From contig NC_134681.1 of assembly GCF_024713945.1 (NCBI RefSeq), forward strand, positions 992,001-1,056,000: a stretch of 64,000 nt of DNA, in the 5' to 3' direction. The notes under the pieces are model-generated. The model ran no database searches. It was given only the letters and a program-made list of their open reading frames with translations, and was not told where the DNA came from. Below, in pieces: positions 13,255-25,326 of this stretch (the first letter of the stretch is position 1; each line of letters begins with the position of its first letter). Position numbers and translations under genes: made by a program. Origin of the DNA: Dermatophagoides farinae. Lineage: Eukaryota > Arthropoda > Arachnida > Sarcoptiformes > Pyroglyphidae.

Positions 13255-14259
13255 ATTTGCATTTAAACAAAACAAAAAAAATAATGCAAATGTAATTAAA
13301 CAAAACATCCTATTTTGATGATGGGAAAACTGAAAGTTTACCTAAACTTCTCAATTGAAAAAACTGCCTCTCACTTTTTCATTTTCTTGCTTTTTTTTAT
13401 TTGTTTGTTTGTTTGTTTGTTTGCTTGCTTGGCCTTTTTTTTCCCTGAATTTTTCCTACTTAATTATTCTTCTCATTATATATTATTATTAATAATAATC
13501 ATAATTAGCCACACACACACACATAAAAGTCAGACAAATATTTCATTTTTCCAAATGACCAATTGAAATGGCCATGACAACTTACAAAAACAAAACTAAA
13601 AATAAAAAAAAATTTCGCTGTAAATTTAATACACACACACACACACAAACACGAAAACAACACAAGAAAATGACATGATAATCATCATATTTTTCCACGA
13701 ATCATCATCATCATCAACATTTGCAATTTATGCTGCACCCATTTCAATTCAGAATTTTTTTTTTTTTTTTGCTTCTCATCATCATCGTCATCATCATCAA
13801 TTGATTGCCAATCACATCATAACACACTGACACACACACACAGTTTAAATTTAAAAACAATTCATTCAGTTCGCCATATATATTCTTTTCATTATCTTTT
13901 TTTTTTTTTACTTTTCTTCTACTTTACTTGAATCAATATCCACTAAATACAACATCATATATATGAAGCTTTAATGTTTTTTTTCCAGTGATATATATTG
14001 AATTTTTTTTTTTTTTTTTTGAATGCAAAAAAAAAAATATCAAACCACCATGATAAACACATCTATTTATACATATCCATACACACACACACAGAACACA
14101 TGAAAAATTTCCATGATAACTATCTATCATCTATCAATAATAATAATAATAATGATTGTAATTATTAAAAATTCAATTATGAAAATTGAAAATTTTCAAT
14201 CACAATCAATTTTTCTTTATTCAATAATATCAATTAACATAAATATATAACAGCGTTTC

Positions 14260-14292
<33 letters not shown>

Positions 14293-14937
14293 CACCCGCC
14301 AACCACAACGTTTAGGAAGCGCTGATATATTAAATCATAAATTTTGACCAGATTCACATTGCTCATTTTGTTTGTTTGTGTGTGTGTGTGCTTCGCTTTT
14401 CATCATTTTTTTTTATTTGTTTTTTATCAGTTTGTTCGTTTTTATCTTTGTTTAGAGGTTTTTTTTTCGTAAGGTCATGATGTGCATAATAAGTTAGAAT
14501 GGTTTTAGATAGATTCATTGGTAATTTAAGGTAGATAATATATAGAATTAGTTAAATATGTGTGTGTGTATGTGTATGGGAAAGTAGTAGGATTCAATAA
14601 TAAATAAATAAAATCAAATAGAGTGATAATGATCATTGTTTTGTTGTTGTTGTTGTTGGTGTTTGGTTATTGATTATGTAAATTATTAAAAGTAGGAAAA
14701 TAGTAGAAGTGATAATAGTAGATTTATCAAAATAGAAAGGGAAAAAAAAGAACAAGAATAATAATCTCTGTACGAAATAAATTTGGAAAAAGGATGATGA
14801 TGATAATGATAATGATGATGATGATTATGAAAAAGGAAGAGGTATTGGTTGTGATCGAATATAGTGATGAAGCATCAAGATTTAATTGTTGTGTGAATGA
14901 TAGAATAAAGATTTGGCTATTAATTGTTTTTTTTTTG
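13255..14937. other. Convergent 3' regions, no gene seen
   Basis: AT-rich spacer between the stop of the plus-strand Asn-rich gene and the stop of the minus-strand RhoGEF gene. It carries several CA runs (about 13508-13524, 13630-13648, 13827-13842 and 14081-14095), a run of 29 A at 14260-14288 and AATAAA-like hexamers on both strands. It should hold the 3'UTRs of both genes; I cannot fix the cleavage sites. Confidence 0.6.
14242..14331. repeat. Imperfect inverted repeat flanking an A29 run
   Basis: AATATATAACAGCGTTTC at 14242-14259 and GGAAGCGCTGATATATT at 14315-14331 are near reverse complements, sharing AATATAT, CAGCG and TTC. Between them lie 29 A and a short C-rich stretch. It could be a snap-back structure, a small mobile-element relic, or chance. 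Confidence 0.5.
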
Positions 14938-17900
14938 TCAGGTGAATGTCGTTGCTGTTAATTGACTATCATCAATCTGATAACTAACTGATGCTTCAAC
15001 ACTATTGATACTATCGATACTCATTCGTTTATCACCACAATCATTAGTGGTTGTTGTTTTAATTGGTTTTTGGTTTGAATTTTCTGAAAAATTTATTGCT
15101 GATAATGATGTTCGTGTTGGTGGATTGGATGGACTTCTCGATAGCTGTTGATGTCCTTGATGATGATGTACCATTTCTGTTACTCGTTTATTCTTAGGCT
15201 GCTGATGATGGACGGATGTTGTCGGTTTGGATTCTGAATCATTTTTTGTTTGTGTCTGTCGACGGGAAGAGGAAGATTTTTGCGATTCATTACCAGTAGC
15301 ACCACCACCACCACCACCACCACCACCACTACCACTTTTGGTAGCAGTATTAGATTGTTGTTGCTGTTGTGCACGAAATACACAACTACTTTGTAATGTA
15401 CGTTTCCAACGATCACAGGTACTACGTAATTTGGATAGCCAGGTATGCTAGAATAAAGAAAAAAAATTTCGATTAATAATTTTGTTGTTCTTTTAAAAAA
15501 AAAAGACAAAATATTACTTTGGCCGATTCGCTTGCCGCTTGAAATGTATGAACAGTGATGACCTGTTGAAATCGATTCAAACAAACCAAGACAAATGCAT
15601 TTTTCAAATTGCTACTGCTGCTGCCACCACCACCGCTACCACCACCACTTCCATCCGATCCAGGTACATCATGTATGTAGAATCGATCCAAAGATAATGG
15701 CTGTTTATAGACCACATATTTAAAACAGGCAGCACTACTACTGCTGCCACCAACACCACCACTAATCGATGATGGACCACCAGTCAATGGACCATGATGT
15801 GGTTCACCATGTAATGTCATTAGATTTACACCAGTCTGTGTAATTGAACCGGCGCTTGCCGTTGTTGTAGTTATTACATGATGACCAGATGATGATCCAT
15901 GATGACCACCACCGCCAGCTAAACTGCCAGATGTAACATGACCTCCAACCGCTGCAGATGTGACAACAGTACCAGCACCTGCAACCGCTGTTGTCGATAT
16001 GGAACCAGTACCAGGAACAGTGGATACTGCAGCGGTTACTACATTACTACCACTAATACTGGTACTGGTACCAGCACCGGTTACCATTGTTGTTGCAACA
16101 ACCGTGGCAGATGGATTTGAAACACCCATACCAGAACCACCACCTGATCCACCTACTGAACTATAACTGGATGTACGGCCACTACAATTAGTGACCCAAC
16201 GTTCGGTCAAGGTTGATTGCTAGACAAAAATAAAATTCATAAACATTGCTTGTTCAAAATTACAAAAAAATTAGGTCATACCTTTTTACCAAGACCTTTT
16301 TTTCGTCTAGTAATTAGTAATAAATCATCGAATAGGAAGACATACATTTCTATCGGTTTACCACTATCCATCACCATCAATGGTCCTTCCAATACAATTT
16401 GTCGCCTAGGGCTAACAATCAATCGTTCACATGGCTGTTTTTGTAGAAAACTTTTCAAAAATTCCGGTACAAAAACTTTTGGATCCATATCGAGGACGGA
16501 TGGCCATAAAATATTACGCTGAATTTCCAATAAACGTTCAAAATTCTTTAACCAACGCATCTTATCATCCAATTCACGAAGGCTATGTTCTTGTTGTTCA
16601 ATAATTGATTGTATAATACGTTTTTCATCCGGTTGATGAGTTTTGTTCTCAATCTCTTTCAACAATAATGGAACACGCATTACATGCTGTACAGGTGTGA
16701 CTAATAGATCGGTTAATTGAAGTTTTTTACATCGTGGATCACGATTGCACCACTTATTAACGATAACGACAACGGGGAAAAAAAACAAAAATAAAATTCT
16801 GTTCTCAAAATGATTGAAAAACTAACATACCTTTTCGAATTCTGTAAATTCTAATTGTCTTCGTAATGTTTCCAGATATTGTAATGCATTTATATAGTTC
16901 AACGTATAACGATGATAAGCTTGAGCCGATGATGAAGAACGATTATTTTTCAGATATAATTTATTCAATATATTTGTCACTTGTACACCATCACCGGATG
17001 ATTCTTGTTGTATAAGAAGATTTAGAAATTCTTTACAGAATGCATATGTAACTAAACATAATTCATCAAGATTACCAAATAATACTTCAGGTTCGGCAAA
17101 CATTGCATAACCTTCTACTTGGATATTTTTCAATGGTTCCATAAATACATTCTTCAATACAATTAAATGATCAACAAGAAATAATAGTTCACTTTGAAAT
17201 AATTCCCACAATGCTTCTCTACGACGTTTTTCTCTTTTAAATTGTTGAAAACAATCACGACAAAATTGTGATGGTTCTGGTGGTGGACCCGGTCCATAGA
17301 TGTCGGTGGTAACATTAACTGAATTATTTGGTTGTTGAGATCTGGCATTAGATGGCGGCTGTGGTTGTTGTTGTGTTTGATCTGCCGTAGGATTATCAGC
17401 AATTTCAAAATCCACAATGCTTTCCACTTCTTGTTCAGTGGAAACAGAATCAGTACGTTGATAATATTTGGCACTTTGTACTTCATATTTGGCATTATTT
17501 GTTGTTGTTGTTGTTGTTGCGTTGGAGTCATTATTTTGCATTAATAAACGATCAACACTGTATGATGCCGCTTTCTGTTGCATATTGATTGGCATTAATC
17601 CTGGAGCTACCTGTGTCTGAACATTCGGTACAGGTGGTTGTGGTTGTGGCTGTGGTTGTGATGGTTGAATTGCCATAACAACTACATTCTGTGTACGATG
17701 ACATATTGGACAATTGATAGCTATCGTATCCAATGCATTCGATTGTAATGAACTATGACGAGAATTATCAATAAATCTTGAATGAAATTGATGCTGATTA
17801 GCTTGGCCAATCGATACGGCATTGATCAACGATACAGCTGAAGATGTTGAACCATCATTCGATGTTCGACGTTTTTCTAATCTTGATTGAAATTCATACC

Positions 17901-19218
17901 ATGATATAGCCTGCCAAAAAAAATTAATTTTTTTTTTCATTTTTCATTCTATTTATTCAAAATAAAATACTTACACGATAACGAAGCATTGATTCATCAA
18001 AAAATGAATTTGATGGCGGAAGATTGGATAGAAATTCTTCAAGGCCACAAAGAATTTGATCAGCTTTTGATCGGCTTCCTGACCTGTCAAACTGAACACA
18101 CATTTGGATGGACAGAAAAAAATTTGTTCTTCCAGCACACAGAAAATAGAGAGGAAACATTTTTGCAACACACCCACACTCCTATACACACATTCACATG
18201 CATTCATAACAATTAAGTAGGGTGTTTGCCTAACTTCTAACTAACTATAAAAGCCGTCTATCAATCTCAATGAATTCGAGGAAAACTACTTACCAACCGT
18301 AATAAAGACCAGGTATTTTTATGTGATTTACGGTTATCGTGTTCACTTAATAAGCTCGATGCAAGGCCACCACCTTCAGCAATCATATTGGCACGTTGTG
18401 TCAATACTTTACTATAGACAAGTAGATCACCAGGACATATTTGCATCGGTGGTATAACCACAACTGATGAACGACGACGATTCTTATTTGAAGGGCTATG
18501 AAGATTAACACCAAGTAAATTACTTGAACTTGAACTTGGTGGTGATGAATGTTCATCACTACGTGGTGATTTACGGCCATCAACACCACCATCATCACCA
18601 ATCATAGTTGATGTTGGTTTTCGTTTACAACAATCATCACCAGAATCAGGATGATCCGATACTGATCCATCAGATGTTTGTTCCACACCTATCGATGATG
18701 AGGTTGGACCACTACAACCGGTTATTTCTACATTAAAACTTGGCAATGAATTTCGTCCAGAATTTTTGTTATAATTGGCGACTGGTGTATCAATGATTGA
18801 GATTCCACATTTTGAAGATTGGTTATTATTGATTGGTGGTGATCGTTCACCGAAATTATTATCATCATCATCTCGAGGATCATCATTTGTTGCAGAATTT
18901 GTAATAGATTTATCCGATCCTGCATCATCATCATCGATAGACGGACCATCAGTAATTAATTTCGGTGGTACAAGTGCTCGACGACGACGTCGTCGTTGTA
19001 GCTCTTCAACTGATGGCTGTTCATCTGGTGCCATTAATTCCGTATCATCATAATCATAGAGAAGATAATCATCATCTATTTGTGAATCACAAGATTTTCG
19101 ACTTTTTCCACCTTTACGATTATTTTCATTCGAATGATGATGATAATTTTGTTGTTGTTGGCCATATTGTCCAGATGATTGTTGTTGCTGCTGCTGTTGC
19201 TGTTGTTGTTGTTGTTGT

Positions 19219-19250
<32 letters not shown>

Positions 19251-21501
19251 ATGTTGTTGTAGAATTAATTCCGGTTGTTTACTTAAAACGGATAATTTTC
19301 TTAAAACTGGATTTACATCTTGAATCTATTAATGTATATAAATATAATGAAAATGAATATATTTGAACCATTCGAAAAGAATCATAAAAATGAAAAAGAA
19401 ACATAAAAATAAAGAAAAAAACAATGTTAATGGATTACACTTAAAAAAAAAGCTTTTACCACCTACCTCTGACTGGATATTTGGTGATGGTAGATTTAGA
19501 TATGAATGTGCGGTAGCTAATGTATGATTATTATTATCATCATAATAATGGGATTTAAGAAGAATGAATAGAAAAAAAATTAAATAACAATACAAAGTAC
19601 AGAGATTAGGTACATTCTTTTTTTCCCGATGATGATGATGATGATGATGATGAAAACGGGATGAACGAAAACGAAACAAAACAAAAAAAAACACTTACAA
19701 CCACCCGGTACTTGGAGACCGCTTCCAACACAGCTACCGTTACCGGCACCTGTACCTAAACCATTATTTGATCCACTATTTTTTGGCAGATCTAATAGAA
19801 ATGGTTTCATGGCCATTTTTTGTTCCTGTTGGCTTGATGCTTCAAGTGATATGTTCAAAAGTCTATGGGAAAAAATGATATGAGAATGAAGTGGAGAAAA
19901 AAAATCAAATATTTCGAAATTTTTGAAAAAAATTATACATGACAACATAACAAAAAAAGAGATGTTGATCCTCATGTTCAATTATTTATTCTATTTTTTT
20001 TTGTTACCTGTTTTTAGTGTCAAAATTATAAAGCTCATTGTCACCGGAACGATTCCGTTGTTCATAATCATCATCATCAACATAATAATGTTCATCGTTA
20101 TGATAATGTGATGATTTCGATAGATTTCGTCGATCACTAATACGTTTTTGTCGTTTTTGATTACTATTATCCTACATTTCAGAGATGAAAGATTTTAGTA
20201 TGGAAATTCATAGTGTTTTAAATTGAATTGAATTTTATAATAATAATAATAATAAATATTCTTACAAGAATCACGATATTCGTATCGGTATCAACATCAT
20301 TATCATTATCATCATCATCATCGACAGTTGAATCATCGAATGAATCTGGAGCTGAAAATATTTGCTTATTACGTCGATGATTTATCGATGATGTAGATGG
20401 TGTTTCGGTTTTGATGGATTTAACCGTAGCTAAATGTGGATATGCTGTTGCTGTGGCCGTCATTGCAGCACTTGCACTTAATAAAGCCGTTGGACGGATC
20501 AATTTTGGCTGTGAAGTTGTACTTAATCCTACAATATCCGTAGATAGATAATCACCACTATGAATTAATTCTGGTGATGATGGTGATGATGTACTTTGTA
20601 CTAAACGAGCATATTCACCCATACCAGAATTATCGTTGAATGATGCTGCACGTTTTAATATTGGCGTACGACGTTGTCGTCGTCGTACACTTGCCGTCCA
20701 ATGAAACGTTGATTTTTTTCCATTTAATGCCGCTGCTGATAATGTAAATGGACTTGATGGGCCACTATTCTGTGGATGAAATGTTACACTCATTGTACTT
20801 TTCCAGAATCGACCAGCACATCCACCGCCGCCGGTGGTTCCGTTTCCTGTTGTTTTTTCTGATGTTGTCATCAATGTTGATGATTGATTTAATCCACCAC
20901 CATAGCTATGATGATCAGTAATATTTCGAAGTTTTGCTGCAGCAACATTAATTAATGTTGTTGTTGCCGAATGTGATATGGATGAAGATAGATTTTTCTT
21001 TGTAGATTTTTTCACATCTGATGTTCCAATAAACAATTGTGGTGCAGGTATTAGATCACATTGAATGGCAACATCATGTTGCCATGAAAATGGTCTTCCA
21101 ATCGTATCGATACGACCAATAGGATCAATTGTTGGTGAACCTGGTCCTATGTTAAGATCAAATGCAGAACCATATGATTCATTCTGTAATTGTTGATATT
21201 GGATAATTGGTCCAGCTGATGCAGGTGGCTGTGGTATAATGACCGATGATGATGTAGATGTTTTTTTCGACAACAAATGAAATGGACTTCGTAATGATTG
21301 TGATGATGTATTTGGCGCCGTTAACGTTGCAGCTGATATTGCTGCGATTGTTGTACCACCACCACCACCAGCAGCAGCCGTTGATGTAGATGATGGTGAT
21401 GTTACATCTTTAAATGATAATTCTGAATAGCTACGATTACGGCTAAATTTTTTTCTTAATGATTTGGTACGATTATTGATACGTTCTTTACAAATATTCA
21501 T
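14938..21501 (-). CDS. DH-PH Rho guanine nucleotide exchange factor, PLEKHG type
   Basis: Ten coding exons (minus strand): 21501-20266, 20171-20008, 19862-19699, 19516-19467, 19325-18294, 18091-17975, 17910-16831, 16752-16282, 16219-15518 and 15447-14938. All have GT..AG borders and compatible phases, giving 1841 aa. An in-frame TAA five bases upstream supports the ATG. Residues 1-1100 are mostly disordered, with Ser, Gln, His and Asp tracts and a six-Arg patch. The DH domain spans about 1152-1347 (ALWELFQSELLFLVDHL; LQLTDLLVTPVQHVMRVPLL). The PH domain starts near 1390 (MYVFLFDDLLLITRR), is interrupted by a Ser/Gly/Thr/Val-rich insert in exon 9, resumes at KQPLSLDRF, and ends with HTWLSKLRSTCDRW. 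The family loads GTP onto Rho GTPases at membranes. From memory the DH-PH is closest to PLEKHG7/PLEKHG5. Exon 4 (50 nt) is the least certain. Confidence 0.85.
19192..19258 (-). repeat. Poly-His/poly-Gln coding repeat in the RhoGEF
   Basis: Within exon 5, a run of CAT codons followed by CAA/CAG codons encodes about nine His then a long Gln stretch. It is in frame with the gene and likely length-variable. Confidence 0.8.
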
Positions 21502-24500
21502 GTTTTAAATTGTTTTCATTTTGTGAATATGAAAAACAAAACAAAAAAAAAAATACTGAATTCAGCAAATTAAAATTTTTTATCATTTGAATGTAAAAGA
21601 ATTTTTTTTCTCTCCGCCATCTAAATGAAAGAAGAAAAAAAACAGGTGGCCGATAAGAATTCCAGAATGTTTTTCATTATTATTATTATATCAACAATAC
21701 CATCATTGAAAATCAGATGAAAATATTTGGTCCATTCAAGTTGTTGATTTTGTTTGCTATTTTTTGTTTCTGCCTGATTACAAAAACACTGAAATGATTT
21801 TTTTTTGTTTTTGTTTTCGTTTCTAAAAATAATAATTTTATCTACTATAATTTGATTTGAATACTTGATGTGTTTGTTTGTTTGTTTGCTTTTTTTCTGT
21901 TTTGTTTACAGATGTTGTTCATATACATAAACACTCATCATCATCATCATCATACACATGCACATGGGTAAATCATATAATTTCTTTTTCATTGTGTTTT
22001 TTTTTCAACAACAAAATATGCAACGAATGAAAATGAATATTCCAATTTTTTTTTGTTCGTTTCATGCACATGAACATTGTTGTTTGTGTTTAATAAAATG
22101 AATGAATGATGAAGCTTTAATGAGATGGAAAATGATGATTCTAGAATATTTTGTTTTTTTTGTGTCAGAAATAAATTCAAAAAAATGTTTTAGGTTGTTT
22201 ATTAAGTTTTTGAACAGGTTTGATAATGTCATCCATCAAATCAACAAACAAATCCAAACAAGAATTCCATTGAATTTCTATTGAAAGAAAATATGAAAAA
22301 AAAAATTTTTTTGATTCAATAATAGAAAAAAAACATAGAATTGTGTGTGCTTGTGCGTGTGGAAAAAATTCGATAAAACTTTAGTATTCACTAGAAAGAC
22401 AAACAATAAACTACTACCATCCGATCTATCTATAATGGGACCAAAAACAATTGCCAAAAGAAAAAAAAAGTTGAAAGAAATCTAGACCAAACAGAATAAG
22501 AAAAACGAATTCTGTATAACAAATGACGACCATCATAGATTTATTTATTTATTTTTTGTTGTTGTTTGTTTGTTTGTTGTTTGTTGGTTTCAACAACAGT
22601 CTTAGATTGAAAATGGATGTACGGCAATCGGAATTTAGATTCCCGGTGTACAGTGTTTTTATTATTATTATTCTTTCTTTCTTTTTTTTTAGCAAAAACA
22701 TTACACAAAAATAGATTCCTGAAACTTGATTTAATTTTAGTTTCTCGTATTTTTTTTTTACTATTTCATCGAAATTCTTTTGAAACAATTTGATCATCAA
22801 ATCAATAAAGATTACCACCATCATCATCATCATCATCATCATCATCACAGTATCTTATGATCATTTTGGATGGATAGACGATAATGCAACAAACAGTGTA
22901 AAAAAAAATTCAATAGAACCATCATCATCATCATCGATGTTTACTTGGCTTTTTTTTACCCAAAAACAGGGTGAGGGAATGAAATCGAAAAACAATGAAT
23001 GTTTATTTGTCTATGACAATAAACGTACGTACAAACAAATTGAAATGAAATGAAATGATGATGAAACGGAAGAAATTAATAATTACATCTTGTCGTGCAT
23101 TGTCATCATTCGATCATATATGAGAAGCTAGTGGCACAAACACACACACACACACACACACACAACATTCTATAATCATTTTCTCAATTCCAGGATCTAT
23201 CGCCCACCTCATTTGCCATTATTCTATTATTATCTATTCGATTATTTATTTATTTATTTATTTTTTTTTTTTTTTTGATTGTTGATGAGAATTTTTCGAT
23301 CATATTCAAAATGAAAATCAAACAACAACAACAACAACAATTACTAATTAAAAAAAACGTCAGAATATATAATGGACAGAAAAAAAAACAATGGAGATAG
23401 GTGATGAAAATGATGATGGTAAATGGAAAAAAAACGACTCACAGCTTTTGCCGTCGCAGTTGTTGTTGTTGTTGATCAATTGATCGGTGATCGTTGGTGA
23501 TGATGATTAGATGTTAATAATAATGATGATGTGTGTGTGTTGATTAACCAGGGGAATATATTTCGAATAAATCGATGAATATAAATGATGATGAATAGAT
23601 TTTTTTTCTGCTGTTGCTCTCTCTCTTGTTATATTTGAGATAATATTGATCACATCATTTATGAACAGTAATGATGAACATGAATGGTATACAAAAAAAA
23701 AACCTCGAGCTAAAAATTTTTCATTTTATTTTTTTGGTTTGATGATTACAAAAAACATTCACGCGAGCACACCACACACACACACATACGAACGAATGAA
23801 AAAAAAAATCAAAATATGATCCATCAAAATTGGTCAGTCTGTGATTGAATATTGGAAATTTATTGTAATTTTTTTTTGTTTGTCTTCATTCTTTTGTCTT
23901 TGATTTGATTGGATCGCCAACGTTGTATTGATCATGAATTTTGCTTTTGTTTGGAAAAAAAACAGGAAGAAAAAAAAAAAATTTTTTTTTCCCAAAAATC
24001 AAATGTTAATGGTTCATGTTGTAGTTGCAGTTGTAGTTGTAGTAGTAGTAGTATAAATTATAAATCATTAATTCAGTAAGGAAAAAAGGAAAAATAATAG
24101 AATAAAACGCGATGATAATAATAATGAGATGTGATTGTTGTTGTTGTTGTTGTTGTTGTTCAGCTTGATAATTTGTATTTCATAATAATAATAATGATCA
24201 TCATCATCATCATGTTTTATATATTTCTCGGTGTTTTTCTTTTGATTGAATGTAGAATATGTTTAAACATCAGGATAATGGAAACACAAAGAATATCAAC
24301 AACACAGTGACACAAACACACACACATGAAAATTGTTAACAACCAACGATAATGATGATGAGAAAGGGCGGTCGATTATATGATGTTGATGATGATTATA
24401 ATCGTCGTTTGATTCTTTGTTTATTATGAAAAAAAAAACTTTTTCATTCATTCAATTCAATTCTATTCAATTCAATTTATTGGAATCAGGCCAATATACA

Positions 24501-25250
24501 GCGAACGACGGACATAAAAAGATTGGCTAGAATCATTTACCAACAAAATATATATATATCGATACCCAAAAAAGGAAAAAAATCAATGTAAATCATAGTA
24601 AATCAATTTTAGGTGTAGGAACAAAACAAAACAAAACAAAACAAAGCAGGAAAAAAATGGCGCGTGTTTAAATTGAATTTTTTTTTTATTTTCATTTTTC
24701 ATTGTATCGATCAATTGTGTGATTGTTGCATTTAAAGTTTTGATTCTTGAATTACAAACAACAATGTGTTTTTTCTTGTTTTGTTTTGTTTTGTTTTGTA
24801 TGTTTGTTTTTATTCATAAATCATGCGCAGATTGAATAAATAAATTTAGCGGTAAACAAAAATGGTTGAAAACAGAGAACAGAGAACAGAAAAAAACATA
24901 ATTTTTTTTTATCATTGACAAATCAATGAACAGAATGTGAACATACCAACGAGAATCATTGTTGTGTTATATTATAAATTTAAAATGGTGGGCAGAAGGG
25001 AGGGGAGAAAACAATCGAAAGAAGAGATATAATCGATCAAGCAAGCAAATGATGAGTAAAGAAAAAAAAATTGAAGATTCTTTTTTTAGAAAAAAAAATT
25101 CAAATACACAGAAATTATTCTGAAGGAATGGCAATCAAGAATCCAAAAAAGAATCATTGAATCAATGAGAAAATGAAAATCATCATCATCATCATATTAT
25201 AACGGCTATAGCAAAATCAAAATGATCACTAAAATTCGATGTTGTTGTTT

Positions 25251-25326
25251 GGTGGTGGTCGTCGTCGTCGTCGTCTTGGTCGTGATCGTGATCGTGATCG
25301 TGGTGGTGGTGGTGGTGGTTGATGTT
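25251..25326. repeat. Compound GTC / GTGATC / GTG repeat
   Basis: GGTC and GTC trinucleotides change into about three copies of a CGTGAT hexamer, then into about six GTG/GGT units. The stepwise change suggests a single array that mutated and re-expanded. It is relatively GC-rich for its surroundings. Confidence 0.8.

Noticed and set aside
15938-16166. Plus-strand frames rich in Thr, Ala and Val
   Set aside because: Antisense shadows of RhoGEF exon 9.
23437-23442. GTGAGT donor on the minus strand, as a possible 5'UTR exon end for the RhoGEF
   Set aside because: No convincing acceptor directly upstream of the ATG at 21501; a single donor match is expected by chance.
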